This document shows, piece after piece, positions 24,913-30,923 of a DNA stretch of 64,000 nt. Below the pieces are notes generated by a model. It saw nothing but the letters and a program-made list of their open reading frames with translations. It did not search any database and was not told where the DNA came from. Position 1 is the first letter of the stretch. Every line of letters starts with the position of its first letter. The position numbers and the translations under genes were made by a program. The stretch comes from Pachyseris speciosa (taxonomy: Eukaryota; Cnidaria; Anthozoa; Scleractinia; Pachyseridae), in NCBI GenBank assembly GCA_016490735.1, contig JAEMWC010000270.1:40001-104000 (forward strand). Direction: 5' to 3'.

Positions 24913-27900
24913 GGATTCGATTAGCTGACGTTTCGAGCGTTAGCCCTTCGTCGGAGCGAATCGAGGAATTGTGGGTTGTGTATGGTTTATATACAGAAAA
25001 TGGAGCTACGCTATTGGAGGTAACATGGTAACGTGAAAAACAAGAATAAATTAATTGAATGAAAAGCGCTCGTTGATACCGTGGGGATTAAGAGTGCCGA
25101 TTTGAAAGATCAATTTTTGCTCGAGAGTTTTACGGCTTTCCGTGGTACCTTGATGTAGGGAAAGGCCGGAGATCGACATGTGTTGTTTGGAATGGTTAGG
25201 GAGATTGAAATGCCGAGCGACTGGTTTGGATGCATCTTTGTCATCTTTCTCAACATCACGACGATGTTCTCGGAATCGGTCACCTAGTCGTCTTCCTGTT
25301 TCGCCGATGTATAACTTTTTGCATAATGTGCAGGTTATGCAAAAGATCACATTTGCGGAGGTACACGTGAAACGATCATTGATCTTAACAGATCGCTTAG
25401 GGCCCGATATTTTGTCAGTGTTTTGAATGAACGGACAAGTTTTGCATCGCGAGCGAGTTTTGCATCGTAGCTGACGTTTCACTCCCCCACCGACGCAGCA
25501 CCAAAGTTTCTTTAGAAACTAATCCCCTCAAAACAAAATGGTGGCCGCTTCTCCGCGTTTTCGAAGTGTCTGCAAGGAGGATTTAGATAATTTACTTGTT
25601 TAGCTTCGAACGACTAGTAGTTTTATACTAAAACAATTAGATTATTCACTTTCGATTTCTATGCTCGGTAGCAGATTTGGGCTGCGCCCTCGTCAGCTAT
25701 CACGCGATAGAAATCTGGAGCTCATAATCTAATTGTTAAATATAAAATGCCTGAGTCTATATCTACACTATAGCGAAAGTGAGGTTAGAAAGACAGAGGC
25801 AGGCTAGTAACAACCAATGGTTTCTTTTCAATTTTAACAACCAGACTACGGGAACTGTCATGAGAGCAGCTAAGAGGGTGCAGGTCAACGTGGCTTTACA
25901 GCCAGTGGATACAATAGAGTGAGTGCTTGTATATTATTTTCAGAGTAGTTTTCAATTGAGTTCCGCAAGATCAAAACCATAAATCCGCAGTTCAAATATA
26001 TGAAAATCATCTATTCATTATGGCAAATCAATTACTCTAGCCAATCACGACAGAAAGACGAAAACAGTGCAATGAGCCAATCAGAATTCGAAGTAATTAA
26101 ATGTAGCCGCCGCAAACCGCTGGAAAATCCGCGCATGCAAGTCGCGATTGGTTTTGGTCTTGCTTCTCATTGGTTGAGAAAGTGGCGGGAGATTTGTTGG
26201 CCAATCACAGAGCAAAGCAATGCAGAACCAAAGCAAACGCAATTTACTTTCGATTTCATGCTGAACTCAAAACCGCTCTCACCATGCGATTTAACCCAGC
26301 TTCAATCTTAAAACTACTGAAGCTGGAAAGGAAAAACTAATGTACATGGGTTATTGGCCCATAGTGAGATCAAGATCGCGGGATATTGGCCAAGTTCTTT
26401 TTTTGCGTGTTTATGGACCGAGACGAAGTCGAGGTCCACAAACACGCAAAAAAAGAACGAGGCCAATATCCCGCCATCTTGACCGAACAAGCTTGGTCAA
26501 AGGATTTATTATATGACTTAAAGGACGCTCTCAAGAGACAGTAAAACGCGGGACGAACGGGCTGTCCCGAGAGGTCAAGATGGCTCCATCTTGACCTCGC
26601 GGGTAGCCAATCACAGCAGGAGAATTGATTCATCTTGACCGCTGAAAGAGCCAGTCATATAATAAAATGCCATATTTTACTATCTGAACTATTGCGAAAG
26701 TGACGGTTACTTACTGAAGTAAAGTACTGTCGGTTGTAAGTTTAAAAGTTAGGATTTCACTCACACTTTTTCTTTTCAAACGAGAGAACCACCTTGTACA
26801 GCAAAATATACATCTTCTCATAAATGCATTGCTTAGAAGCTGTCATTTCAGTGGTTACACCTGAGGATTTCATCAACAGATTCATCAGATAAAACCACTT
26901 AGCACGGCCAACGTAGTAAGCTCTGGAGAAAAAGGTCGCGCGAGTTTGCGCGGCGCGCTCGAACTAGCCGCAATGAACATCTCTAAAGGAATGTTACTTT
27001 TGATAGCTATTGACACATCAAAGCAACATTTCAGAGCCACACATCGCTATAGAGATAAGATAAGATAACAATATTTAAAGAGGGTGGCACCAAAAAGCTA
27101 ACACGAAGTTAATTAGGGTGGTCCTCGTTGTTATAGTTTACAACAATTAAAAAATAAAAAACACTGAAATGTGTTGACACAACAGAAGAGAATGAGAAAA
27201 AACTAAAAGTTTTTGAGAAGTAAATTTTTTTTAAACTTCTCCAGACTACAGCCTCTAACGTCCACGGACAAGAATGTATTCCTCGAACCGTTACACCTCT
27301 GTCCAGCAGTGTTTTTTTTTTTTTTTAAATTTCTCTTCAGTGCGACATCTTTGATTGTAGCTAATAGGTGTTCTCGTTTTCCTTCTTTAATCACAGCCAG
27401 ACAAATGGAAAATTTAAGCCGGTTTTCCTTCCTGTTATGTTCGTTAACGAGGTAAGTTGTGTGGAGAAAGAAATTTGTTTCAGGTCCAGGGCAGCTTGTT
27501 GCTGGCAAAAGATATCTGCGACCCAGCTAAGCCCACTTCCCCCCTCCCCCCACCAGAAGCATTCCGTTCCTCAGTCAATGTAGCCTTTCGTGCAGCATTT
27601 TCGGCACTTCCGAGCCTCAGATTGTCTAATGAGTTGCAGGGCAAACCGGTCAAGCAAACGAATGGCGGATGATTCTATGTTCTCGCTTGCCCATTTTCAG
27701 CACGCTTTTTTTTTTTACTAGGCGCCAACGGGGAATTCGTTGTGACGTATGATTCGTTCCGGTGGCGTATTTGCTCGAATCACTTAACCCGAACGTAATA
27801 ACGACCCCAGAATCCTAACGAGTGTTTCTAAATCCAATGGCCAATATCTCTAGTAATTTTATATGGCGGCAAGTATGTAAGTTCATGGATTGCCGACCCC

Positions 27901-28487
27901 TTAATTCGCATCCTACCGATTGCAAAAAACCTGGATTCAAACTTTTTGTTTCAGAGCGCAGTGATCAGTGACGAGAAAGCAGAGGAGTTCCGTTCCAAGA
28001 TGCACGGCGCCTTATTAGTGACCGAAGTGGTTCAGTATTTTCTGATCGCATTGGGTATCCTGTGCATACTGGCGGCTTTCGTATTGCTTTTTATGATGAT
28101 TTCCGCAGGAGAGGTAAATCTGATATTTTACATAATTGAATCATTCAACACATGTACACCCTGTACAGATGCCAATCCTTGTAGTTCCTTCTGAAAAGCA
28201 AGAATAATATATTCTTTCTTCATGGCGATAACTGCTTTACTTAAAAACCTTGCTTCACGGATAACATCGGAAGAATTTTGCAGCTGTTCCGAATCACTGG
28301 GAAGATATATACAGTTCTTAAACTAGTGTAGTTAACCTTTACTGAGAGAAGCGTATTCTAACAAGTGCTCGAAAAACTATATCAGTTTCTCAGCACGTTT
28401 GCCTTATTTTCCACCACGTTTCAGAGTGCCACAAGCGATGAAAAGGCACCACTTCTTGAAAAAGACCAACACCAAGACAAGGCTTGA
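1603..28487 (+). CDS. CD36/LIMP-2 (SCARB2) family scavenger receptor, 13 exons
   Basis: Exons: 1603-1737, 3930-4090, 5670-5823, 6612-6839, 7999-8090, 17930-17979, 18685-18754, 20356-20523, 22116-22234, 25845-25918, 27397-27451, 27955-28113, 28425-28487. All junctions are GT-AG and phases match except at exon 8. The product is about 508 residues, usual for the family. It has a short N-tail (MCCGFC), TM1 at about residues 10-32, a luminal ectodomain with family landmarks (FNLTNPDEV, IGPYSYK, ELLWGY, MINGTDG, CRSLY, FCVPPGC, SSPHFYEG, RAAKRVQVNV) and several N-glycosylation sequons, TM2 at about 459-484, and a 20-plus residue cytoplasmic tail ending in DEKAPLLE. That di-leucine signal matches the acidic LIMP-2 lysosomal sorting tail, so a late endosome/lysosome role in lipid handling or enzyme transport is likelier than a surface CD36 role (inference). 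Exon 8 has a net one-base frame discrepancy with an in-frame TAA. Intron 5 (about 9.8 kb) is filled with transposons. Assignment to the family is firm; the exact orthologue is not. Confidence 0.93.
3412..3441. repeat. (AAAT)n microsatellite
   Basis: About seven AAAT repeats inside intron 1 of the CD36-like gene. Confidence 0.8.
4197..4603. mobile_element. hAT-like MITE, about 407 bp
   Basis: The ends are imperfect inverted repeats: TAGGGCTGCAAGAATACA at the left, and the reverse complement of the right end reads TAGGACTGCAATAATACA. The flanking 8-mers GTCAGTCA (4189-4196) and GTCGGTCC (4604-4611) match at 6 of 8 positions, consistent with the 8-bp target duplication of hAT elements. No transposase ORF is present. 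It lies in intron 2 directly against the CAGT repeat. Confidence 0.6.
4604..5310. repeat. (CAGT)n microsatellite expansion, about 0.7 kb
   Basis: Tetranucleotide CAGT/TCAG repeats with scattered CATT, CAGC and CCGT variants. Long Ser-Val-Ser-Gln reading frames here are simple-sequence artefacts, not genes. Located in intron 2. Confidence 0.95.
6196..6455. repeat. (GATT/GGTT)n degenerate repeat
   Basis: About 250 bp of GATT with GGTT, GGCT and GATC variants in intron 3, between exons 3 and 4 of the CD36-like gene. Confidence 0.9.
9185..9470 (+). mobile_element. tRNA-derived SINE with conserved central domain
   Basis: A tRNA-related head begins near 9190 with an A-box-like GGCGCAGTGGTGAAAGCGC and a B box GGGTTCGATTTCC. 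A body follows containing GAGAGGTTTTTCTCCGG and GTACTCCGGTTTTCC, then GATTT repeats and a TTG/TTC/TTA simple tail. The body resembles the Nin-DC type of eumetazoan SINE domain; that name is from memory and unverified. It sits nested in the 8302-10104 transposon. Confidence 0.7.
9459..9588. repeat. (GTT)n-(TTC)n-(TTA)n compound microsatellite
   Basis: Runs of GTT, then about 20 TTC, then about 10 TTA, directly following the SINE body. Probably grew from the SINE tail. Confidence 0.9.
10132..10657. mobile_element. Degenerate copy of the TCAATTGAGTGTCG MITE family
   Basis: The left edge reads TTGAGTGTCGAAAC and the right edge TTACGACACTCAACTGAG, an inverted pair. Internal words CCCGCGCTTGGCGCCGGC and TCTGATTGGTTCATTGC match the other family copies at 19741, 25947 and 47387. 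The middle (about 10290-10560) is not shared and may be an insertion. Confidence 0.55.
12199..13717 (-). pseudogene. PLE reverse transcriptase remnant (ORF2)
   Basis: Minus-strand pieces in three frames (13717-13172, 13133-12882, 12792-12199) read as one PLE-type reverse transcriptase. Visible motifs in order are IHKPIPVGRPIISG, MDVSSLYTNIPQEEG, HGTAMGTK, the catalytic YIDD (about 12825-12845), FLDTVVFKG and the thumb-like SYKIGKSLKDTLVRAKI. Breaks are a frameshift at the CAA run near 13200, a frameshift in an A-run just after GTAMGTK (about 12935), and a TGA near 12806 just after YIDDIFSLWD. No GIY-YIG domain follows; the frame stops after LVRAKI. The ORF2 ATG shares a base with the ORF1 stop (TGATG). 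The element is inactive as sequenced. Confidence 0.88.
13717..14772 (-). CDS. PLE ORF1 (351 aa), intact
   Basis: A single open frame directly upstream of the reverse transcriptase. It is hydrophilic, with an acidic and proline-rich N-terminal third, a Lys/Arg-rich middle, an Asn-rich stretch and a strong basic cluster near residues 270-290 (KNKRRKRRRNTLKNRR) that could bind nucleic acid or act in nuclear import. I recognise no enzymatic domain. Its role is inferred from position: it lies 23 bases downstream of a hammerhead ribozyme fold and overlaps ORF2 by TGATG, which suggests stop-start coupled translation. Its intact frame contrasts with the broken ORF2. Confidence 0.75.
   Translation of the reverse strand: MSHVDDSMAQYLEPSSGENDEINFSPPPTPEFRYDTGNESLNDHDMLDIPLDGLNDTENSPPPSQPRPPRCNGNPKSPPNKHSNNGPQKPGLPKRGLKRRFTDQKTVETKIAKTELSIEKLEKHIANRTCPKSLQYSAKPNITPDDIFAKELRDIKLKAEQSLVNALTLFHKRKLESHKRKFKANPHFAARKHKIVSRHPLNETHSANHIVNNNNVNLADLQKQISDLKEIVCTHVLKNKKDECYNSLFSDSTNGNHNNSNQHIAKNKRRKRRRNTLKNRRLAREREMNEKFLRNLSSHHLTDNQVSVLSKGLKFIPTPATKETKIRRELLRDTFFTGKTKNHILSMLSQI
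14795..14843 (-). ncRNA. Hammerhead ribozyme, type I, upstream of PLE ORF1
   Basis: Read on the minus strand: stem I ACAACAG, core CUGAAGA, stem II GACUC with loop GCGAA and GAGUC, core GAA, stem III ACC with loop GUC and GGU, cleavage-site A17 (14802), then CUGUUGU closing stem I. All three helices pair perfectly (7, 5 and 3 bp) and every invariant core base (C3 U4 G5 A6 G8 A9 G12 A13 A14) is present. PLE elements are known to carry hammerhead motifs in their terminal repeats. Predicted cleavage lies between 14802 and 14801, in the leader of ORF1. Found by eye; activity is untested. Confidence 0.85.
14913..15188 (-). CDS. Unrecognised 91-codon ORF inside the foldback element
   Basis: Starts close inside the right arm; the likelier start is the second Met (MSSTVDFL, about residue 5). 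The peptide is helical and leucine-rich, with blocks such as LHLIDLSKRLEQDSSDD and VQLSFAEITSALEEAERN. It looks like the N-terminal part of a transposon-borne protein cut off by the PLE, but I cannot name the family. Orientation is outward from the right arm toward the PLE. Confidence 0.4.
   Translation of the reverse strand: MKSKMSSTVDFLVTLRLHLIDLSKRLEQDSSDDVADYVLYRLQQVARQLSRIAASATGNVFEEVQLSFAEITSALEEAERNCQPVSFVVRN
15521..15750. repeat. 123-bp tandem duplication in the right foldback arm
   Basis: Two units start at CCATG (15521 and 15644) and share GTGCAGAAAGAAG and AAGTTTTCGCA. The left arm has a single copy, so the duplication arose after the arms formed or was lost from one side. Confidence 0.75.
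16698..16806 (-). repeat. Inverted partial tRNA-like unit
   Basis: Reverse complement of the 3' part of the neighbouring tRNA-like repeat, from the anticodon region (ATCGCACCGGTAATCGCGAG) through the CCTGAA/TTCAGG hairpin and beyond. The 5' half with the A box is missing. It abuts the direct array head to head at about 16806, giving a local inverted repeat. Confidence 0.8.
16942..17014 (+). tRNA. tRNA-like unit 1 (anticodon arm atypical)
   Basis: The acceptor stem GGCTTCA/TGAAGTC pairs (one G-T), the D arm is GCTC..GAGC, the A box and B box (GGGTTCAAACCCC) are intact. The anticodon arm does not form a normal 5-bp stem with a 7-base loop; the best fit is TCGC/GCGA around a 10-base loop containing CCGGTAA. 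A functional Thr(GGT) or Pro(CGG) tRNA is therefore doubtful and a tRNA-derived repeat head is likelier. Confidence 0.6.
17192..17264 (+). tRNA. tRNA-like unit 2
   Basis: Same as unit 1, except that the B box reads GGGTTCATACCCC, which keeps the T arm but changes a loop base. Confidence 0.6.
17442..17514 (+). tRNA. tRNA-like unit 3
   Basis: Identical in the tRNA-like part to unit 1; one change (ACATCAG for ACGTCAG) lies just upstream. The array ends about 120 bp downstream. Confidence 0.6.
18403..18622. mobile_element. Partial copy of the TCAATTGAGTGTCG MITE family
   Basis: The right edge carries CTTTCGACACTCAATTGAAA (about 18595-18615). Internal GTAATGAACAATCAGAATT and AAGCGCGGGAAAATGCG match the 19741 copy. 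The left end is eroded. It lies in intron 6 of the CD36-like gene. Confidence 0.6.
18973..19058. repeat. (TCA)n and (TTG)n microsatellites
   Basis: About 16 TCA units followed by about nine TTG units. On the minus strand they form the 3' tail of the adjoining LINE fragment. Confidence 0.9.
19070..19316 (-). pseudogene. C-terminal fragment of a non-LTR retrotransposon ORF
   Basis: On the minus strand a frame reads VEKYQDLRRELGSMWN followed by VPVVIDALGIVSG and LESHLKTVGGD, then loses the frame. This pattern (EKYQDL..EL..MWN..VPVV..ALG) is typical of the C-terminal end of metazoan non-LTR reverse transcriptase polyproteins. The sequence then runs into ACA and ATG microsatellites, as at many LINE 3' ends. 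Heavily 5'-truncated; the clade cannot be named. Confidence 0.65.
19430..19474 (+). ncRNA. Hammerhead-like motif, short stem III
   Basis: Core CUGAUGA (19436-19442), a stem II of GG(AA)GGC over GCCUCC with one bulged A, then GAAA followed by UAUU (A15.1-U16.1 only), and stem I AACACC against GGUUUU with one mismatch. The invariant core bases are present, but stem III is a single pair and stem II is offset by an A-A contact, so any activity might need a dimer. Confidence 0.45.
19741..20106. mobile_element. MITE of the TCAATTGAGTGTCG family, best copy
   Basis: Ends are inverted: TTTTCAATTGAGTGTCG at the left and CGACACTAAATTGAAAAC at the right. The interior has repeated TAACCGGCGCAAAGC and GTGCAAATCACAATTGGTT words, showing an internal duplication. 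No ORF. In intron 7 of the CD36-like gene. Confidence 0.7.
20609..20840. repeat. (CAGT)n/(CAAT)n microsatellite
   Basis: CAGT repeats grading into CAAT and CATT, about 230 bp, just downstream of exon 8. Ser-Gln-Ser-Val reading frames are artefacts. Confidence 0.9.
22755..22803. repeat. (CT)n tract
   Basis: About 45 bp of CTCTCC/CTCT in intron 9, followed by a T-run. Confidence 0.85.
22904..22977. repeat. (TA)n tract, about 74 bp
   Basis: An uninterrupted TA dinucleotide run in intron 9. Self-complementary, so prone to cruciform formation and length error in assembly. Confidence 0.95.
23411..24262. mobile_element. TIR element of about 0.85 kb
   Basis: The left end AACTTCCGGTAGCTTGCG..GCAGGCTCTCCA is matched inverted at the right by TGGAGAGCCTGCTTGCAGGC..AACTTCCAG. 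Subterminal GGCGAAGCCGCG and CGCGGCTTCGCCGCG also pair. ORFs inside have no recognisable domain. Non-autonomous DNA transposon of unknown superfamily, in intron 9. Confidence 0.65.
24919..24962 (-). ncRNA. Hammerhead-like motif in PLE 3' terminal repeat
   Basis: Minus strand: stem I GAUUCGCU against AGCUAAUC (7 of 8 paired), core CCGACGA, stem II GGGC/GCUC with loop UAAC, then GAAACGUC. The universally conserved U4 is C here, so activity is doubtful even though the rest of the fold is retained. Confidence 0.55.
25051..25482 (-). pseudogene. PLE GIY-YIG endonuclease domain, truncated
   Basis: The frame reads CKTCPFIQNTDKI, FTCTSANVIFCITCTLC, then KLYIGETGRRLGDRFREH, HFNLPNHS and LEQKLIFQIGTLNPHGINE. 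These are the Cys-rich linker and GIY-YIG core (YIGETGRRL, R..EH, later E) of PLE endonucleases. The upstream reverse transcriptase is missing and the frame has no ATG at its 5' end, opening from repeat sequence. About 143 residues remain. Not expressed as a gene on present evidence. Confidence 0.88.
25947..26290. mobile_element. MITE of the TCAATTGAGTGTCG family
   Basis: The left edge reads TTTTCAATTGAGTTCCGCAAG. The interior shares AATCAGAATTCGAAGTAATTA and TTGGCCAATCACAGAGCAA with the 19741 copy, and the right edge (TTACTTTCGATTTC) is eroded. A fragment CCGCAGTTCAAATATATGA from the tRNA-like repeat lies inside at about 25985. Confidence 0.6.
26378..26474. repeat. Long near-perfect hairpin
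   Basis: GCGGGATATTGGCC..TTCTTTTTTTGCGTGTTT pairs with AAACACGCAAAAAAAGAA..GGCCAATATCCCGC around a loop of about 15 bases. A second palindrome, GAGGTCAAGATGG/CCATCTTGACCTC, lies at 26570-26600. TTTATTATATGACT (about 26508) and AGTCATATAATAAA (about 26653) bound the set, so this is probably one foldback MITE of about 160-350 bp. Confidence 0.75.
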
Positions 28488-28520
28488 TAGGTGAGGCATG
28501 GTGTCATTTATAACTTTGCG

Positions 28521-28526
28521 AATAAA
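28521..28526 (+). other. Poly(A) signal of the CD36-like gene
   Basis: AATAAA 34 bases after the stop codon; it would give a very short 3' UTR of about 50-60 bases. Confidence 0.6.
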
Positions 28527-28693
28527 TCAATGGCATTGAACAATTGATTTATTAGGCGTTGGTGAGACTAAGACTTTTAAAAGCAATAGCGGCGACAGTT
28601 ACAATCTAACCGACAGCCTGGAACAGGCTATTTATAATTAGGTGTCCCAAAACGAAGCAGTCTTTGACTTTTGGATGAAAACAGCAAAATGGT

Positions 28694-28735
28694 GTGATGA
28701 TGATGATGATTATGATGATGATGATGATGATGATG
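28694..28735. repeat. (GAT)n microsatellite
   Basis: About 13 GAT units. On the minus strand it forms the 3' tail of the adjoining SINE. Confidence 0.9.
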
Positions 28736-29205
28736 TATTTATACACCGTAGATACCACATAGTTTCATGGTGGGTTAAAATTCTCCAGTGGGTTGAGATC
28801 GGATTGCAGCCTGTAAAAGGCCCCACTGGCAGCCGCTATCAGTCCATGTTTGATAACACCCATCCACCCAACCCACGCATGAATGTGAAAGACATGAAAA
28901 TCAGAGATAGAGATAGAACACCACACCGGGAACTGTGTTCCCTCCTGTTTTTGAAAAGTGTGTGGGTTCTTTAATGTACCACAGATTATTAGGAACAAGT
29001 GTTGTGGGACGGCACGGTTTATCGTCCTTACCCGAGAAGACTAGAAAGTCTCACCATTTGCAGATGTCTTAACAAGGGAAGCACTTTCTCCTCACCTATT
29101 TAAAGTGCCCGAGAGTTGGTCCAGCCGGGGTTTAAACACGGGACCTCCCGCACGGTGGTTAAGTCCGGCGCTCTACCAACTAAGCTGACCAGTCGGAGCG
29201 TTTAG
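28736..29205 (-). mobile_element. tRNA-derived SINE, about 470 bp
   Basis: On the minus strand a tRNA-like head (about 29203-29125) shows the A box TGGTCAGCTTAGTTGGTAG and B box GTGTTTAAACCCC. The body contains AGTCTTCTCGGGTAAGGACG and ACCGTGCCGTCCCACAAC, a motif I associate with conserved central domains of metazoan SINEs, though I cannot name it securely. The 3' end is an ATC microsatellite. Confidence 0.7.
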
Positions 29206-29506
29206 CTCAGGTTAACTCCAGGTTAACCTAACTTCCCTCCCCCTATCACTTTTATGGGTGTCTCTTTCTTCGCCTCAGGATTTCGCGGCACTTTCTCCTT
29301 ATTTGAGTTCAAAATGTCACATACTCATGGCCAGTAATTGTGTGGTTCTTTTATTCCACAGAAATTGCGAAAGCTGAGACACGTCAAAACCACAGGGAGA
29401 TAGATTTCCTCAGTTATTTACTCCATAATTTTAGTTCGGGAATATTTTATTATATTCGTGCGAAGCATTTCTGTATTTGCTGAAATGCAAATTAAAGAGG
29501 TATATT

Positions 29507-29590
29507 CTATAAGATAAGATAAGGTAAGATAAGATAAGATAAGATAAGATAAGATAAGATAAGATAAGATAAGATAAGATAAGATAAGAT
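29507..29590. repeat. (GATAA)n pentanucleotide repeat
   Basis: About 16 units of GATAA/ATAAG, nearly uninterrupted, in the intergenic interval. Confidence 0.95.
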
Positions 29591-29944
29591 ATATTCTATC
29601 GAACACAAATGGAAAGTACTAGTCGAGCTGAATGGTTAAAAAGAAGGAAATCCATGAAATTAACTCTAATAATGCATTCATGTGTCAAACTCCGCCCTTC
29701 ATGGAATCTTAATGAATGGTGGATTATTTAAACATGCGAGTTGTTTAATAAAAAATTTTTTTTTCAAACCATGCAAATTCAGTTTTTCCTTGATTTGCTT
29801 AGACCACCAGTTAAACCGCGTAAGGACCGTTTTACACGGTACGATTGTCGCTCTCGTCTTGTGCCGTGTGAATGCTCCTACCACTTCTCTACGACAGACG
29901 CACGCGGCCTAAAGCCCTGGTCAAATGGCGCATGATGGTCGAAT

Positions 29945-30195
29945 ATTTAACAATTATTCACCGAAGTGGAGGTGAATAGTGGTGGATATTTACCGAGCCG
30001 ACACTGAGGTGAATAATTGTATTAGTATATACCACACAAGCTGAATAATTAGCGGACCAAAACATTACTTTAGTGTGACAATATACTGACAAGCGGTCTG
30101 AAATTGTAAAATCTCGCGCGCCGGCTGCTCGGAGGTGAATCACCTCTGAGTTAACCAATCAGAGCGCGCGAAAAGCACTATTCACTTGTGTGCTT
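29945..30195. mobile_element. MITE copy A (CACCGAAGTGGAGGTGAAT family)
   Basis: Starts ATTATTCACCGAAGTGGAGG and ends GCGCGCGAAAAGCACTATTC. Contains AATCTCGCGCGCCGGCTGCT. Lacks the insertion seen in copy B, so it serves as the empty-site reference. Confidence 0.75.
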
Positions 30196-30222
30196 TATAC
30201 TAAAGTTAACAATATTATTATT

Positions 30223-30655
30223 CACCGAAGTGGAGGTGAATAGTGGTGGATATTCACCGAGCCGCGAAGCGGCGAGGTAAATATCCACCACTTTCACGGA
30301 CACTGAGGTGAATGATTGTTTTAGTATATACCACAGAAGCTGAATTAGCGGACCAAAACAGTACTTTATGTGTGACAATATACCGACAAGCAGGGTTCGT
30401 ACACTTTTTCAGGCCAAAAATTCAAGGACTTTTCAAGGACTTTCCTGGACCCTACTTAGAAATTTCAAGGACTTTTTTTAATGACAATTTTATCTCAAAA
30501 CCAAGAAAGGGTTTTCAAGACGCGTACGAACCCTGGACAAGGGATCGGAAATTGTAAAATCTCGCGCGCCGGCTGCTCGGAGGTGAATAGTACTTGCTAT
30601 TTACCTCCGAGTTAACCAATCAAAGCGCGCGAAAAGTACCATTCCCTTGTGTGGT
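30223..30655. mobile_element. MITE copy B, interrupted
   Basis: Same family as 29945-30195 but longer: it keeps the inner palindrome CCGCGAAGCGGCG and contains a 145-bp nested element at 30391-30535. Together with copy A it forms a direct pair of about 275 bp spacing. Confidence 0.75.
30391..30535. mobile_element. 145-bp nested MITE
   Basis: Terminal inverted repeat CAGGGTTCGTAC..GTACGAACCCTG, flanked by the direct repeat GACAAG (30385-30390 and 30536-30541). Copy A has a single GACAAG at the homologous place. The interior repeats TTCAAGGACTTT three times. Ends beginning CAGGG suggest a hAT relative, but the visible duplication is only 6 bp. Confidence 0.8.
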
Positions 30656-30884
30656 ATTTACTAATTGATGATAGACGATGAAAGTTGTAATGCGCGCTAT
30701 CGTTTGACCACCAACTATCACGCACTATCATCGACTATCATCAACTGTCATTCACTTTGAACCTGCTCAAAAATCTCATGATAGTCGTAGATAGTTTTTC
30801 AAAAGGTTCAGTAGCTGCGTGGCACAGTAAACAGTTCAAAAGTTGTGAATAGTAACAACGCAGTGCCAAATTAAAAACGACGTT

Positions 30885-30923
30885 TTAGTAGACGTTTCGG
30901 GCCTAGCCCTTCCTCAGTGCTAA
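30885..30923 (-). ncRNA. Hammerhead-like motif, minimal stem III
   Basis: Minus strand: stem I UUAGCA against UACUAA (5 of 6 paired), core CUGAGGA, stem II GGGC/GCCC with loop UAG, then GAAACGUC. All invariant core bases are present; stem III is one A-U pair around CG. It is probably the surviving edge of a PLE terminal repeat; no PLE coding sequence is adjacent. Confidence 0.6.

Larger units (their letters stand above)
24856..25527 (-). mobile_element. 5'-truncated PLE insertion with target duplication
   Basis: Flanked by the exact 16-base duplication TCAAAACAAAATGGTG (24840-24855 and 25528-25543). Minus-strand order: a terminal-repeat fragment ending GAAACGTCAGC (about 25471), the GIY-YIG coding remnant, a 3' region, and a hammerhead-like motif (24919-24962). 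The reverse transcriptase is absent. Confidence 0.8.
24753..25745. mobile_element. Repeat family member interrupted by a PLE
   Basis: The left part (24753-24855, with CTACGCTACTCGCTATCTA) and right part (about 25528-25745, with GATTTGGGCTGCGCCCTCG) match the two halves of the uninterrupted copy at 52690-52885. The two parts are separated by the 24856-25527 retroelement insertion. Confidence 0.65.

Noticed and set aside
25660..25745. Further hammerhead candidate (CTGACGA with GGGC/GCCC stem)
   Set aside because: The box after stem II is AAAUC with no G12, and stem I does not pair next to the core. The related copy near 52830 also lacks GAAA.
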